Source of the DNA: Chelonoidis abingdonii
Taxonomy: Eukaryota; Chordata; Testudines; Testudinidae
Direction: 5' to 3'
Length of the DNA stretch: 64,000 bases
Assembly: GCF_003597395.2 (NCBI RefSeq)
Contig: NC_133778.1
Coordinates: forward strand, 20,896,897 to 20,960,896
Made by a program: the position numbers and the translations under genes. How positions within the stretch are numbered: position 1 is the first letter of the stretch; each line of letters starts with the position of its first letter. This document shows positions 1-10,399 of the stretch, in pieces. Below the pieces are notes generated by a model. It saw only the letters and a list, made by a program, of their open reading frames with translations, did no database searches and was not told where the DNA came from.

Positions 1-480
1 GTTAGGAGGTTTGTGCAGGCGGGGGGGGTTGAGAGGGGGGGCGGGGGAGGAGGTGAGCGCGAGGTGCCAGTCGGAGTTAGGAGGTTTGTGCAGGCCCCCC
101 CGGCTCACCACTCTCCAGCGCACATCTCTGTCGGAGCGGTGCCAGCCTCCAGCCCCAGGACTTCCCTGAGGGCGGCGCGTGAGGGGCCGAGCTCCCTCCC
201 TCCCTCACGGGACCAGCCAGCACCTCCCCCGACAGCCTCGCCCCCCCCATGTCCCCGCCTACTTCGGGCGCGCGTGCGCATGCGCGGATGTGTGGGCGCT
301 GGCGCCGCACCCCCCTGCCCGGGTCGCTCAATCCGCCCCCCCCCCCGGCAGGGCCAAGGGGAGCGGGTTGTCCCCGAGCTGCTCTGCGGGGTCAGGGCCG
401 GGCGCGGCGCGGCGCGGCGCGGCGGGCTCAGACGGGAGCAGGACAAGGCAGTTTGTTGCGCCGGAGGAGGAGGAGGAAAT
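1..480. promoter_or_regulatory. CpG-rich block at left edge, possible promoter
   Basis: The block is GC-rich with many CpGs (GCGCGCGTGCGCATGCGC, GGCGCGGCGCGGCGCGGCGC) and poly-C and poly-G runs. It contains a 20-bp exact direct repeat at 1-20 and 76-95. No convincing coding exon was found; the long frames here are products of the base composition. By synteny the next gene past CFLAR should be a CASP10/CASP8-type caspase on the minus strand, so this could be its promoter. That link is inference. Confidence 0.4.
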
Positions 481-852
481 CTGCGCTGGGCTGGGCCCCA
501 GACACAGGTGACGACAGCGCTTTACAGCCTGGGCAGGACTCAGCAAGAGGTTGGAAAACCAGTGGGTTCAAGGCTCAGTGTCCCGTCTTGCACCCAGATC
601 TCAGAGCAGGCGGGCAGCCATCCGCTTACACTATGCATCGGTTTTGCTGCGAGCTGCGTTGAAACAAAGGTCTGGGAAGATTGCTGAGCTAGTCTGGACT
701 TGGGAGTCTGCAAGGCTGTGGCATGCTTGGTGAACGCAGTAACACAAAATACAATTGTCTTGTCTGACAAGGCCAACATTGTTTTGTAACTGGGTCCCCA
801 CAGCATGGTGGATTTTCAGACCCAATACTGTGTATCTGATAATGGGCTAGAA

Positions 853-1005
853 GAATCATAGAATACCAGGGTTGGAAGGGACCTCAGGAGGTCAAAGCAG
901 GACCAATCCCCCAGACAGATATTTGACCCAGATCCCTAAATGACCCCCTCAATGACTGAACTCACAACCGTAGGGTTAGCAAACCACTGAGCTATCCCTG
1001 CTGCC
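853..1005 (-). repeat. turtle Pol III (tRNA-derived) SINE with CR1-like tail
   Basis: Read on the minus strand it begins GGGATAGCTCAGTGGTTTG (a tRNA-like A box), continues with a B-box-like GAGTTCAGTC, and ends with the CR1-type tail CCCTTCCAACCCTGGTATTC. The tortoise Pol III SINE is known to share its 3' end with turtle CR1, which supplies its reverse transcriptase. Confidence 0.75.
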
Positions 1006-2583
1006 CCCAAGGAAACTGGGGAACTAAAGGGGAAAGAGGGAACTACAGCTGGGACCTAGTGCCTGTGACAGGCCAGACTATCCCTCCAGTGGTTTTTTTG
1101 CTCTGTCTCATCTTTCACACTTCTGGGAACTTGCTTCCATATCCTTTACAACTTCCCTTTCTTACAAGTTCCCAAGCACACAACTTTCAGAATAATCTCT
1201 ATGCATTCAAAGCATCCCTGTCCTGTTTGGAGAGACAACTGCTGTAAAATGCCATGTCACGGTGACCATCCCAGTTTCACTTTTCCCTTTCCAAGACTGA
1301 GGGTGTTTGGGTGAGAGGAGGGGAGTGCTTAACCGGGCTGATCTACTATCATGTAATGACTTGAAAAACCACTTTTTCCCCTGTGATAAACCGTGTTACT
1401 AACAGTACATGTCAGCAGTAAAAAAAAAATTTATAACAGAGCTGGCACAGAGTTAAAGGATTGAGAGGAAAGTCTGAGAAAGAAAAGAGACAAACTTACC
1501 TTCAGCATTCCAGAGTCCACTGGAAGTTAATAGGCTTGACCCAGATCTAAGCACAACAATGTTCTCTACTGCAGAAAATTCTCATTATTGCCTGTTCACA
1601 GCCTGCAGGAAGAAAACTGAAAGCATGACAAACTTTCACAGGGAGAGTATGCCCTGAAAAGTCTTGCCCTTCAGGTTGGTACATAGCAGCCCCTCCCCTT
1701 TTCTGATCCACCAAATATAGAAATTCAAAGGGCTCCTCCCACATGAGAAGCAAAGGGTATCAGCATATGTATCCCTAAACAGAGAGAAAAACAGCAGTCT
1801 GGCAGACACTGAGCTAATGTGAAACCTCAAAGTTAACCTGAAAGTCAGTTTTAAAAGAAAGTTATGGATAATTTCTGATGCTATATCTGCTCTGAGTTCC
1901 CCTTCCAGTGGTTTAACCATCACATTTTCTTTTCTTCCCATTTTCATGCATTTTTCTTTTTTTACATGTCCACTACAGCTGAAATCACTGATAATCAGGT
2001 GACGTGCTTAGACGTGCTGTGGGACAGTGTTGCTGTGGAGAGACTACCCAGTCTGCACTTGCTGTGAGGTTCCCCCACTGAGAGCTGGGTGGAAACTCAA
2101 GAAATCGAATTGCAGAGGTCACAGTGACAAGTGACTGCGCAGGGCCATCAGTGATGGAGCCGTGGAATGAATGGTGGCACTACAAACAACAGCAGCCAGA
2201 GTGAGTGGCTGGGGGCAAGTAGCAGAAAGAAAGAGCAAGGTGCTTCTCCCCTCCCACCCCCCAGAGTGGGAGCTGACCTCACATGAAAGCACCTCTGAAC
2301 TCTGGTTCTTCATTGACCAAGGACAACAACTATGAATGGGGGTGGTGGAGGGAGAAGGGAGGAACACATTAAAAGAACATTTGTTTGTTAGACTATATTT
2401 TAGTGACTTTGCTCCAGAATGCTAGATTTGTGACCGGGAAACTTACAGAAATATATTTTTCCTAGTAGGACAAGATTTTTTAAATGTATTATTTCCCAAG
2501 GTTGTTATCTCACATCATCACTATCTTGAGAGGTCGCTATCTTGGGGAGTTTGTATCTTAAACATTATTATAATTAATTTTTA

Positions 2584-3240
2584 CATAGGAACATAAAAAT
2601 GGCAAAACGGTCAGACCAATAGTCCTTCTAGCCCAGTATCCTATCTTCTAAGTGTGGCCAATGCCAGGTTCTTCAAAGTGAATGAACAGAACAGGCAATC
2701 ATCAGGTGATCCATCTCCTGTCATCCACTCCCAGCTTCTGGTGAACAGAGGGTAGGGGCATTCAGAGCATAGTGTTGCATCCCTGGCCATCCTGGCTTAT
2801 AGTTACTGATGGACCTATCCTCCATGAACGTATCTAGTTCTCTTTTTAACCCTGTTATAGTTATGGCCTTCATACTATCCCTGGTAAAAAAAATTCCAAA
2901 CGTTGACTGCGTTGTGTGAAGAAGTATTTCCTTATGTTTGTTTTAAACATGCTGCCTATTAATTCAATTGGGTAATCTTATGTGAAGGAGTAAATAACAC
3001 TTCTTTATTGACTTTATCCAGTCAAGATTTTACAGACCTCTATCATATCAAGTCTCTTTTCCAATCTGAAAAGTTCAAGTTTTTTAAATTTCTCTCCTCA
3101 TATGGAATCTGTTCCTGATCATTTAAGTTGCTCTTCTCTGTACCTTTTCCAATTCCAATATATCTTTTTTGAGGTGGGGTGACCAGAATGCACACAACAT
3201 TCAAGATGTGAGCATATCGTGGATTTATATAGTAAAAGTG
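2584..3240 (-). mobile_element. CR1 LINE 3' fragment
   Basis: The minus strand reads as the standard turtle CR1 3' region, ending in the segment that describes GGTCTGACC...CATTTTTATGTTCC. It includes the GATGGATCACCTGATGATT motif also present at 6130-6160 and 29600-29640. It is truncated and lacks the reverse transcriptase. Confidence 0.8.
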
Positions 3241-3493
3241 GAGGAGCTTGGTTTGCCAGACCGATCATCAAAGCCAATACTGACAACTTAAATGAAAAAA
3301 CTGCAAAACACCAAGCTTCTGGACTGCAGCAACATGCAGAAAACCTTAGAAGCCAGTCACTGTAAAATCCAATTTTATAAGTACTTAATGAGGCTGTTGA
3401 GAATGCAGGAGACATAAACAGTTTATGCAAACAAACATGGCTGTCACATCATACTTTCTATTTAAGCAAGAGATACCACACACTACAAACTAC

Positions 3494-4475
3494 AAAAAGA
3501 ACAGGAGTTCTTGTGGCACCTTAGAAACTAACAAATTTATTTGAGCATAAGCTTTTGTGGGCTACAGCCCACTTCATCGGATGCATGTAGTGGAAAATAC
3601 AGTAGGAAGATATAGATATACACGGAGAACATGAAACAATGGGTGTTACCATACACCAGGCCTGCACAACACATAAAGCGGCAAGGGCCATATTACTCCA
3701 AAGAAAACAGCTGAGGGCCGAGCCCCCCAGCCCCACCGACCCCCCCGCCCAGCACTGCCAAGCCACCCCGAAACGCAACCTCCCCCCCAGCACCGCCCAC
3801 CCCGCGGAAACAAACTCTCCTTCCCCAGCGCTGCCCCACCAAAACAACGGTATTGAACCTTGGTAATATGTTATAATGAGCCCCTAAGGTAGTATAATTA
3901 AGGTAAAAGAAAAATGTCTTTTTGCTAGAAGTAGAATAAGATCTTCTCCCCACTTTGTAATCAATTGCCCTGTTGAATGAATGAGGTGTGAATGAGAAAA
4001 GCGTGGAAGGTGGGCACTTCTAGACAGCTGCAACCCTTGGAGAAGGGATGGGAGCCAGACCAGCTCAGTAGAACAGGTCAGCCACTGACTCCTCACTCAC
4101 CTCCTCAGCCCCCCACCTCCTGCCACCGGCTCGCCGCCTCAGCCCCCCACCACTGCCCACTCGCCTCTTCAGCCCCCCTCCCTCACCCGCCACTTGCCTA
4201 CTCACCCCCCCCACAGGCCGCACAGTGAGCCCACCTACTCACTCCCTCCCCTGCGGGCCGCACAGTGAGCCCACATGTTGTGCAGGCCTGCCATACACAC
4301 TATAAGGAGAGTGATCAGTTAAGGTGAGCTATTATCAACAGGAGAGAAAAAGAACTGTTTGTAGTGGTAATGAAAATGGCCCATTTCCAGCAATTGACGA
4401 GATGTGAGGAACTTGGGGTGTGCGGGGGGGGGGACGGATAAGCATGGGGAAATCGTTTTACTGTGTGTAATGGGT
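3494..4475 (-). mobile_element. Penelope-like element end, split by a hAT element
   Basis: The 3494-3600 part is the PLE terminal unit. On the minus strand it has CCGATGAAGTGGGC, TGTA, GCCCAC and AAAAGC, then TTAGTTTCTAAGGTGCCACAAG. The body continues at 3601-3656 and, after the inserted element, at 4299-about 4475. The hammerhead-like core has AAAA in place of GAAA. Confidence 0.65.
3657..4290. mobile_element. non-autonomous hAT element with exact 8-bp TSD
   Basis: The ends are inverted repeats (CAGGCCTGCACAACA and TGTTGTGCAGGCCTG). The flanks are an exact duplication of CCATACAC at 3649-3656 and 4291-4298. The interior is C-rich with no transposase. Its insertion splits the PLE around it, so it is the younger of the two. 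Confidence 0.88.
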
Positions 4476-4489
4476 GTTGAAAAAGTGAA

Positions 4490-6500
4490 GAACTCTCACC
4501 ACATTAAAAAAACTGTGCATACATGGCTGATGAATGCACCAGTGCAAATGGGCATCAAGCATTAAGTCTTTGTCGTTATCTTCATGTCAGTGGTAGGATA
4601 GCCAATAGATGCATTTCTAGATGTTCAGGTTATAGAAGACACATTGGCTGCATCTGTGACAACCCACATCTTAGAACAGTTAAATGCTTGTAAATTGAAC
4701 CCCAAACAGATGGCTGCTTGTGCATTTGATGGAGCTGCAAACTTCTCTGGAAGACACTGGAATACAAACTTTGCTCAGAGAAAAGTGTAATCCTAATCTC
4801 TACTATACACACTGCAGAGGATCTATTCCAACTTGCACTAGTACAAGCTGCAGAATCTTCAGAAGACACTAAAAAGCCATACATTTAATGTCTTTGTTAT
4901 ACTGTTTTTTCAGCAAGAGTCCAAAAGGACTGAATGTCTTGGGAAAAATAGAAGATACACTGGGACTGATATTCAAATTAATCCAACCTGGGAAAACCCT
5001 GGACTTTCTCATGACTGATCCTTAGCTGTTGTTTTAAAATTACTACAACTATTATTACTGGCTTTGGAAAGTATATAGCAAGATGGGATGGATCTAAGTA
5101 GTGATGCTGGTGGATTACTTTTGCTACTAAGTTCAGATAAGACTATTGCCATTCTCTCTCTCTCGTAAGTCTGCTGATGAAACCATTTGGGTAATTAAAC
5201 AATGCCATCCAGGCATCTGCTACAACAGCCGCAGATCTTTGTCCAGCAATAGAAGCTACACTTGGATCAATCATACTGGAAGAAGCAGACTTCACTCCAG
5301 AAGCTGACTAATTAAGGTTCTTGTACTGAATCCTTAAGTGAAGAGGACAAGAAGTGTTTGTTAAGCCAGTTGAAAAAGTATACAGACTTGACTCTTACAG
5401 ATCTACAACAGCGACTTCTGGATTCTATTCAACCTCTGCATAGCTTTTACAGATGCCGGTTGTCTAAGACATGAACTGTTGAGTGGAGTGAAACACTACC
5501 AGCAATGGGGCTGCCATGTGATCAAGACAGAATAGAGAATGTGAACACAGATTGGAATGTCATACGACGAACGAACGAAGATTTGACTTTCACTTCTTTA
5601 TCATCACTAGTGGTTTGACCAAAACTGTGTGCTGTTTCCTCAGATGAAAGAGGTAGGAATACAATAAAGATATATTAAATTAGAAAAGGTTCAGAAAAGG
5701 ACAACAAAAATTATTAGGGGCATGGAATGGCTGCTATCTGAGGAGAGAATAATAAGACTGGGACTTTTCAGCTTGGAAAAGAGACGACTAAGGGGAGATA
5801 TGATAGAGGTCTATAAAATCATGACTGGTGTGGAGAAAGTAAATAAGGAAGTGTTATTTACTCCTTCTCGTAACACAAGAACTGGGGGACACCAAATGAA
5901 ATTAATAGGCAGCAGGTTTAAAACAAACAAAAGGAAGTATTTTTTCACACAACACACAGCCAACCTGTGGACTCCTTGCCAGAGGATGTTGTGAAGGCCA
6001 AGACTATAACAGGCTTCAAAAAAGAACTAGATAAGTTTATGGAGGATAGGTCCATTAATGCCTATTAGCCAGGATAGGCAGGGATGGTGTCCCTAGCCTC
6101 TATTTTCCAGAAGCTGGGAATGGGCGACAGGGGATGGATCACTTGATGATTACCTGTTCTGTTCATTCTCTCTGATGCACCTGGCATTGGCCACTGTCAG
6201 AAGACAGGATACGGGTCTAGATGGACCTTTGTTCTGACGCAGTATGGCCATTCTTATGTATATCTCTTGCTACTCCCAGTCACAACAACTACAGTTGAGC
6301 GATCTTTTTCCTCATTGAATAGAATGTTGTATTCTGAAAGAAGTTGCTTTCTGCCTGATCACGAATGTATCGTGAAGGACTGGAAGTACCGGACACATGA
6401 GAAGCCACCAAAGATGAACACACTGCATTTGAGAAGTTCATAACAGAGTTGTGAAAAATTATAGTAAACCAAGAAGGATGTAGATTTTGTGCTTCATAGT
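4490..6500 (+). pseudogene. decayed hAT-superfamily (ZMYM1/DUF4371-like) transposase, interrupted by CR1
   Basis: Broken reading frames on the plus strand carry recognisable pieces of a domesticated-looking hAT transposase. FDGAANFSGRH appears around 4720-4765, KIEDTLGLIFKLIQPGK around 4945-4995, and the C-terminal dimerisation signature VERSFSSLNRM around 6293-6325. Frame shifts and stops separate them. A CR1 fragment splits the C-terminal part. No family name is certain; the parts could also be a processed copy of a ZMYM-type gene. Confidence 0.6.
5656..6262 (+). mobile_element. CR1 LINE 3' fragment inside the transposase remnant
   Basis: Plus-strand CR1 3' coding remnant ([20 protein letters not shown]) followed by the turtle CR1 3' untranslated region, ending at TATGGCCATTCTTATG. 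Sequence on both sides belongs to the same hAT remnant. Confidence 0.82.
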
Positions 6501-8630
6501 AGGCTTGAGTTGCCAACTTTAATTTGTGTGATTTTCAAACATGAGTTAAATCTAATAAAATGACTGTGAAACATTTTTTCAGTTTTTATTATAGTGCCAT
6601 ACAGCTCACCTTCACCTGCACGGTCTCACCCCTCTCTAAATTCAAACATCCTTCCATAATTTCAGCTCCTGAGGAAAACATTGAATACAGGTGACATTTC
6701 CCTTGCCAACTCTCACAGTCTGATCATAAGCCTCCTGATGATCTTTTTCTTGAAGCCCCAACTGCTGAAATCATGTAATTTTTGTGAGACTTTCTAGATT
6801 CCTTAAAAAAAATGTTTGTATCCCTCATCGTTGCAGAGAAGAGTCTCACCAGAGCTCTGGTGGGTCTGTACTAGTGACCCCTCACTCTGCACGCCATAAG
6901 GCTCCTATTGTTGGTGTAAATCCACTGGGAATTATACGTGGGAGGAAGACAGGGATTTGTTTCACTGAAACTGATGAAAGTTGCATTCCTGTAAGCGAGG
7001 AAAGAACGGATTACTATGTAGCCGGGTGGATAAATCATTTGTACTTTTTTTAAACTACAAAATCCAACGTTTAAAATGTAAATATATTTATTTAAATCAA
7101 GTTTTAACATTTAATTCAGATTTTTTATTTGTATATTGTAAGTTCTTTACTTCCTTCCTATTTTATAGCCTTGGATTGCCAAAGTGGATGTTTTGTACTT
7201 GTTTCTTTAATTAGTTTCCTGTTAGTAAGATTTCAGATTTTACAGAGATTTTTCTACTAAGAAGTTTCTCTTTATAATGCATTCATACTGAAAAAGACAA
7301 GTCCAGGGCCTCATTAATATGCTTGCTCAGGCACAACATTGATAAGCAAATAGCCCAGGCTGTATTTACATTTTGACCGTGCTATGCTCTTCTGTCATGG
7401 TTTGCAGCCTGAAGTAAAGCAGACTTTTGATCCTAAATTGTGTAGGTGACTGTGAAAATCCCATCCTTGGGTACATAAATATGGGTTCAGGAGCCCAACT
7501 TTGGGTTCTTGTTTTTGAGAGCGTTGGCCGTTTGTATATATAAAAAAGTTTAATCACTTGGTTAATCTATTTCAACTCTCGTTTAACTTTAATCACATGA
7601 ATACTTCCATTGATGTCAATGGAACTACTCATGTAAATAAACTTGTGTAGCTGATTGTTTGCAAGATCAGGGCCTTAATTTTTTTATTATTATTATTTAT
7701 TTTTTTGTGGTTAGGCCTATAACAGTTTTGTAAATTTCAAACAAGATACGCTACTACTAGTGGTATTTAAAAAAAAACAGCATTTAGGATGTATAATAAT
7801 TAAATTATGATCTAAAATTGCAATAGCACATTTTCAAATTGATTAAAGAACTCCAATAAATTTAAATCACCTTGACTTAAATTGCTCCTGCCTATTATAA
7901 TGTTTCATTTTCTACACATGAAGTTGTTGAAGGACATTAATTTTGAAATATTAATTTATTTAAAGTTAGACATAAAAAACCCAACTTATAAAATACATAC
8001 AACTAGAACTTCCTGTGAAACAACACGTTACAAGGCTATATAGAGACTAACATATACCCAGCAACACAGAATTAACAAAAAAAAGGCAAGGTATCCATGG
8101 CTGATCCACTAATTAATACAGCACTGGAGAAAGACATTCTTGGAAAGAGCCCTAATGTTAGGAGGTGTATCAGCAAATCAATGACATAAGATAGACAAAG
8201 CCTAACAAGAACAGCTGTGAAAGAGGGAAATACAGAAACATCAGCCAGCTACAAAAATGGCTCCTTTAGGGTTGCAGAAGCTGCTTGTATCTGATAAATG
8301 TAAAGGGTGTCAAAGTCAGACTCAGGACTCAGAATTTGTCAGACTACTCTGTTTGATTAGCAAAGTGCTCTGCTAATACACCCAGATAACCTGAGTACCA
8401 TGCAAGACCCACACTACCTTATTTTATACAGATAAAAAGGGTGTGAACTTAACAAGAGAACAAAGAAAGCAGAACTGACAAGTTTAGCTGAGACTAGACA
8501 TACATAGTTAATTTCCTTACTAACTTTTACCAGTCTCCGGTTAATGTTCCACCATTAGCTTAAGTGGACTCATTGTTTATGCCTTAATGTTTATTTAATG
8601 ATTAAACTCTTCCTGTTGGTATGCATACTT
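6500..8630. other. AT-rich intergenic stretch, little recognised
   Basis: AT-rich sequence with no supported exon. A short half-palindrome at about 7600-7677, ending GCAAGATCAGGGCC, resembles the GGCCCTGATC MITE family seen at 13575 and 52803. Nothing else recognised. Confidence 0.4.
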
Positions 8631-8639
8631 CCACCGTTT

Positions 8640-8795
8640 CATGTTCTCTGTAGGTATAAATATCTCCTGTCTGTGTATTTTGTTCTATGGATCCGAAGAA
8701 GTGAGCTGCAGCTCACGAAAGCTCATGCTGAAATAAATTTGTTAGTCTCTAAGGCGCCACAAGTACTCCTGTTCTTTTTGTTTCTTTTCCTGACA
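8640..8795 (+). mobile_element. Penelope-like element end with hammerhead-like core
   Basis: The sequence reads CCGAAGAAGTGAGCTGCAGC, then TCACGAAAGCTCATGCTG, then AAATAAATTTGTTAGTCTCT and GGCGCCACAAGTACTCCTG. The stem GTGAGC/GCTCAC is intact and GAAA is retained; the first core has C where U is expected. Confidence 0.7.
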
Positions 8796-9189
8796 CCTGT
8801 ATTTCAACATTCCTTATTTCTGCTTAAAGGTACATACAGCATTTCTTTAATCCATTCTTATTTTTACAATATAATTCATTCTACTTTCACAAGGGACAGC
8901 GATCAGAATAGGATTCTGGGAAAGTTTCCTGTAAAAGTGATCCTGCTCAGGCATTTGTAAGGAAAGGTGCTTCATTTTTTATGTATTTATTTTTTGTAAC
9001 GCCTAAGGAGCTGATTGAAAGACCTTCTCAATTTCTTGAATCTGGTGTTTGAGATAGGTATTTTTGTAAAGTATAGAGAGAGTTTCTATAAAACTGTGAA
9101 GTTAATTTTGACAATCTTTCTGCTGCAGAGCCAAGTATTAGCTGTGTTCAATGTCACTCTTTGGAAAACTCTAGAACCTCCACTATTTC

Positions 9190-9254
9190 CTCCCTTTTTT
9201 TTTTTTTTTTTTCAAGGGTCACCATAAAAACAATAAAACCAGGAGGTCCTTTTT

Positions 9255-9290
<36 letters not shown>
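9190..9290. repeat. poly-T tracts
   Basis: Two long T runs, about 9196-9213 and 9249-9288, separated by AT-rich sequence. They may be remnants of poly-A tails of minus-strand retroelements, but no element body adjoins them clearly. Confidence 0.7.
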
Positions 9291-9292
<2 letters not shown>

Positions 9293-9696
9293 TTCTCCCT
9301 CCTCTACCACCGCACCACATTTCTTCTTAACATCTCTCCTCTTTGGTCTCCTTCCTGTACAGGGCCATCTTTAGGATTTATGGGACCCTATGCAGTATTA
9401 TTAAATGGGTGCCCCTATACTCTACTGCAGGGGGTCCCCAGCCGGCACCGCTGACTCCAGGTGTCGAGGGGGCACAGCCACCATGCTCACCCACGGACCT
9501 CCAGAACCGCTCCATTGCTGACACACACTGAGCTTTGTATGCAGCAGACACTGCAGCAGTGGCTCCAGGCAGGCTTGTCACATGGGGGCTGCATCTTGCC
9601 AGAGCCCATGGCCCTCCTGCAGCCCCAGCCACTCCTGGCTCACCACGAGCATTTTGACAGGACAGGAATTATCAAGCAGTAATAACTTTAATACGT

Positions 9697-9860
9697 GTGT
9701 GTGTGAGAGAGCGAGAGCCAGTGCGTGTGTGTGTGACTGTGTGTTGGGGAGTGTGAGACTGTAACTTTTGTGACAATCTGTATTGAGGGACTGTGACTCA
9801 AGAGAGGCAGAGTGTATGTAGGTGTGAGAGCCAGTCTGTGCGTGTGTGTGTGTGTTAGGG
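9697..9860. repeat. GT-rich simple repeat
   Basis: Runs of (GT)n and (GA)n, for example GTGTGTGTGAGAGAGCGAGA and CGTGTGTGTGTGTG, within the candidate transposon. Confidence 0.8.
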
Positions 9861-9865
9861 AAGTA

Positions 9866-9980
9866 GGGTGACCAGATATCCCGATTTTATAGGGACAGTC
9901 CCAATTTTTGGGTCTTTCTTATATAGGCTCCTATTTCCCCACACCCCGTCCCATTTGTCATGCTTGCTGTCTGGTCATCC
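9866..9980. mobile_element. short MITE with TA flanks (GGGTGACCAGAT type)
   Basis: The ends GGGTGACCAGA and TCTGGTCATCC are inverted repeats (one mismatch), flanked by TA on each side. At 115 bp it is too short to code. It sits inside the larger element at 9362-10399. Confidence 0.7.
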
Positions 9981-10399
9981 TATGGGGAAGTGTGAGACAG
10001 TGAGCACACTGTCACTTTAAGCTCCCCCACTCGGTCTGGCTTCCCCTCCCCACCCCCCCGACTGTCTGGTAGTTTCATTCCTCCTGTCCTGGTTCTGGCC
10101 CTGGCCCTGGCCCAGGCCCAGCCCCTAGCAGCACAGACAGGCAGGATTGAGGGAGGGACTCCACTCCAGGCAGCAGTGGGCTGGACTGCCGGGCCACCAC
10201 ACCACTAGTGCCGCTCTGGGCTCCCCAGGGCTGGGGCAGCAGACCCAGAGGCGCGAGGGAGGGAGGAGATAGGGAGAAGCCCGCCAGCCCAGTACAGGGG
10301 AGGGGCTAGAGAAGAGAGGATTCCAGCCACAGCCAGCAAGGGGAATGGTGCCCCAAATTTTCAGGTGCCCTACACAGCCGCATGTGCCTAAGGATGGCC

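Larger units (their letters stand above)
9362..10399. mobile_element. candidate non-autonomous DNA transposon, about 1.04 kb
   Basis: The terminal inverted repeats GGCCATCTTTAGG and CCTAAGGATGGCC match at 12 of 13 positions. The interior contains GT/GA-rich low-complexity sequence and a nested MITE (9866-9980). A flanking duplication could not be identified, so the family is open; the TIR style is hAT-like. Confidence 0.5.

Noticed and set aside
13..687. Open frame of 224 codons in the left CpG block
   Set aside because: Low-complexity, Arg/Gly/Pro-rich in every frame, with overlapping frames on both strands; no domain, no splice logic. Base composition explains it.
853..1005. Functional tRNA gene
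   Set aside because: The tRNA-like head is diverged, with a damaged B box, and joined to a CR1-like tail, so it is a SINE.
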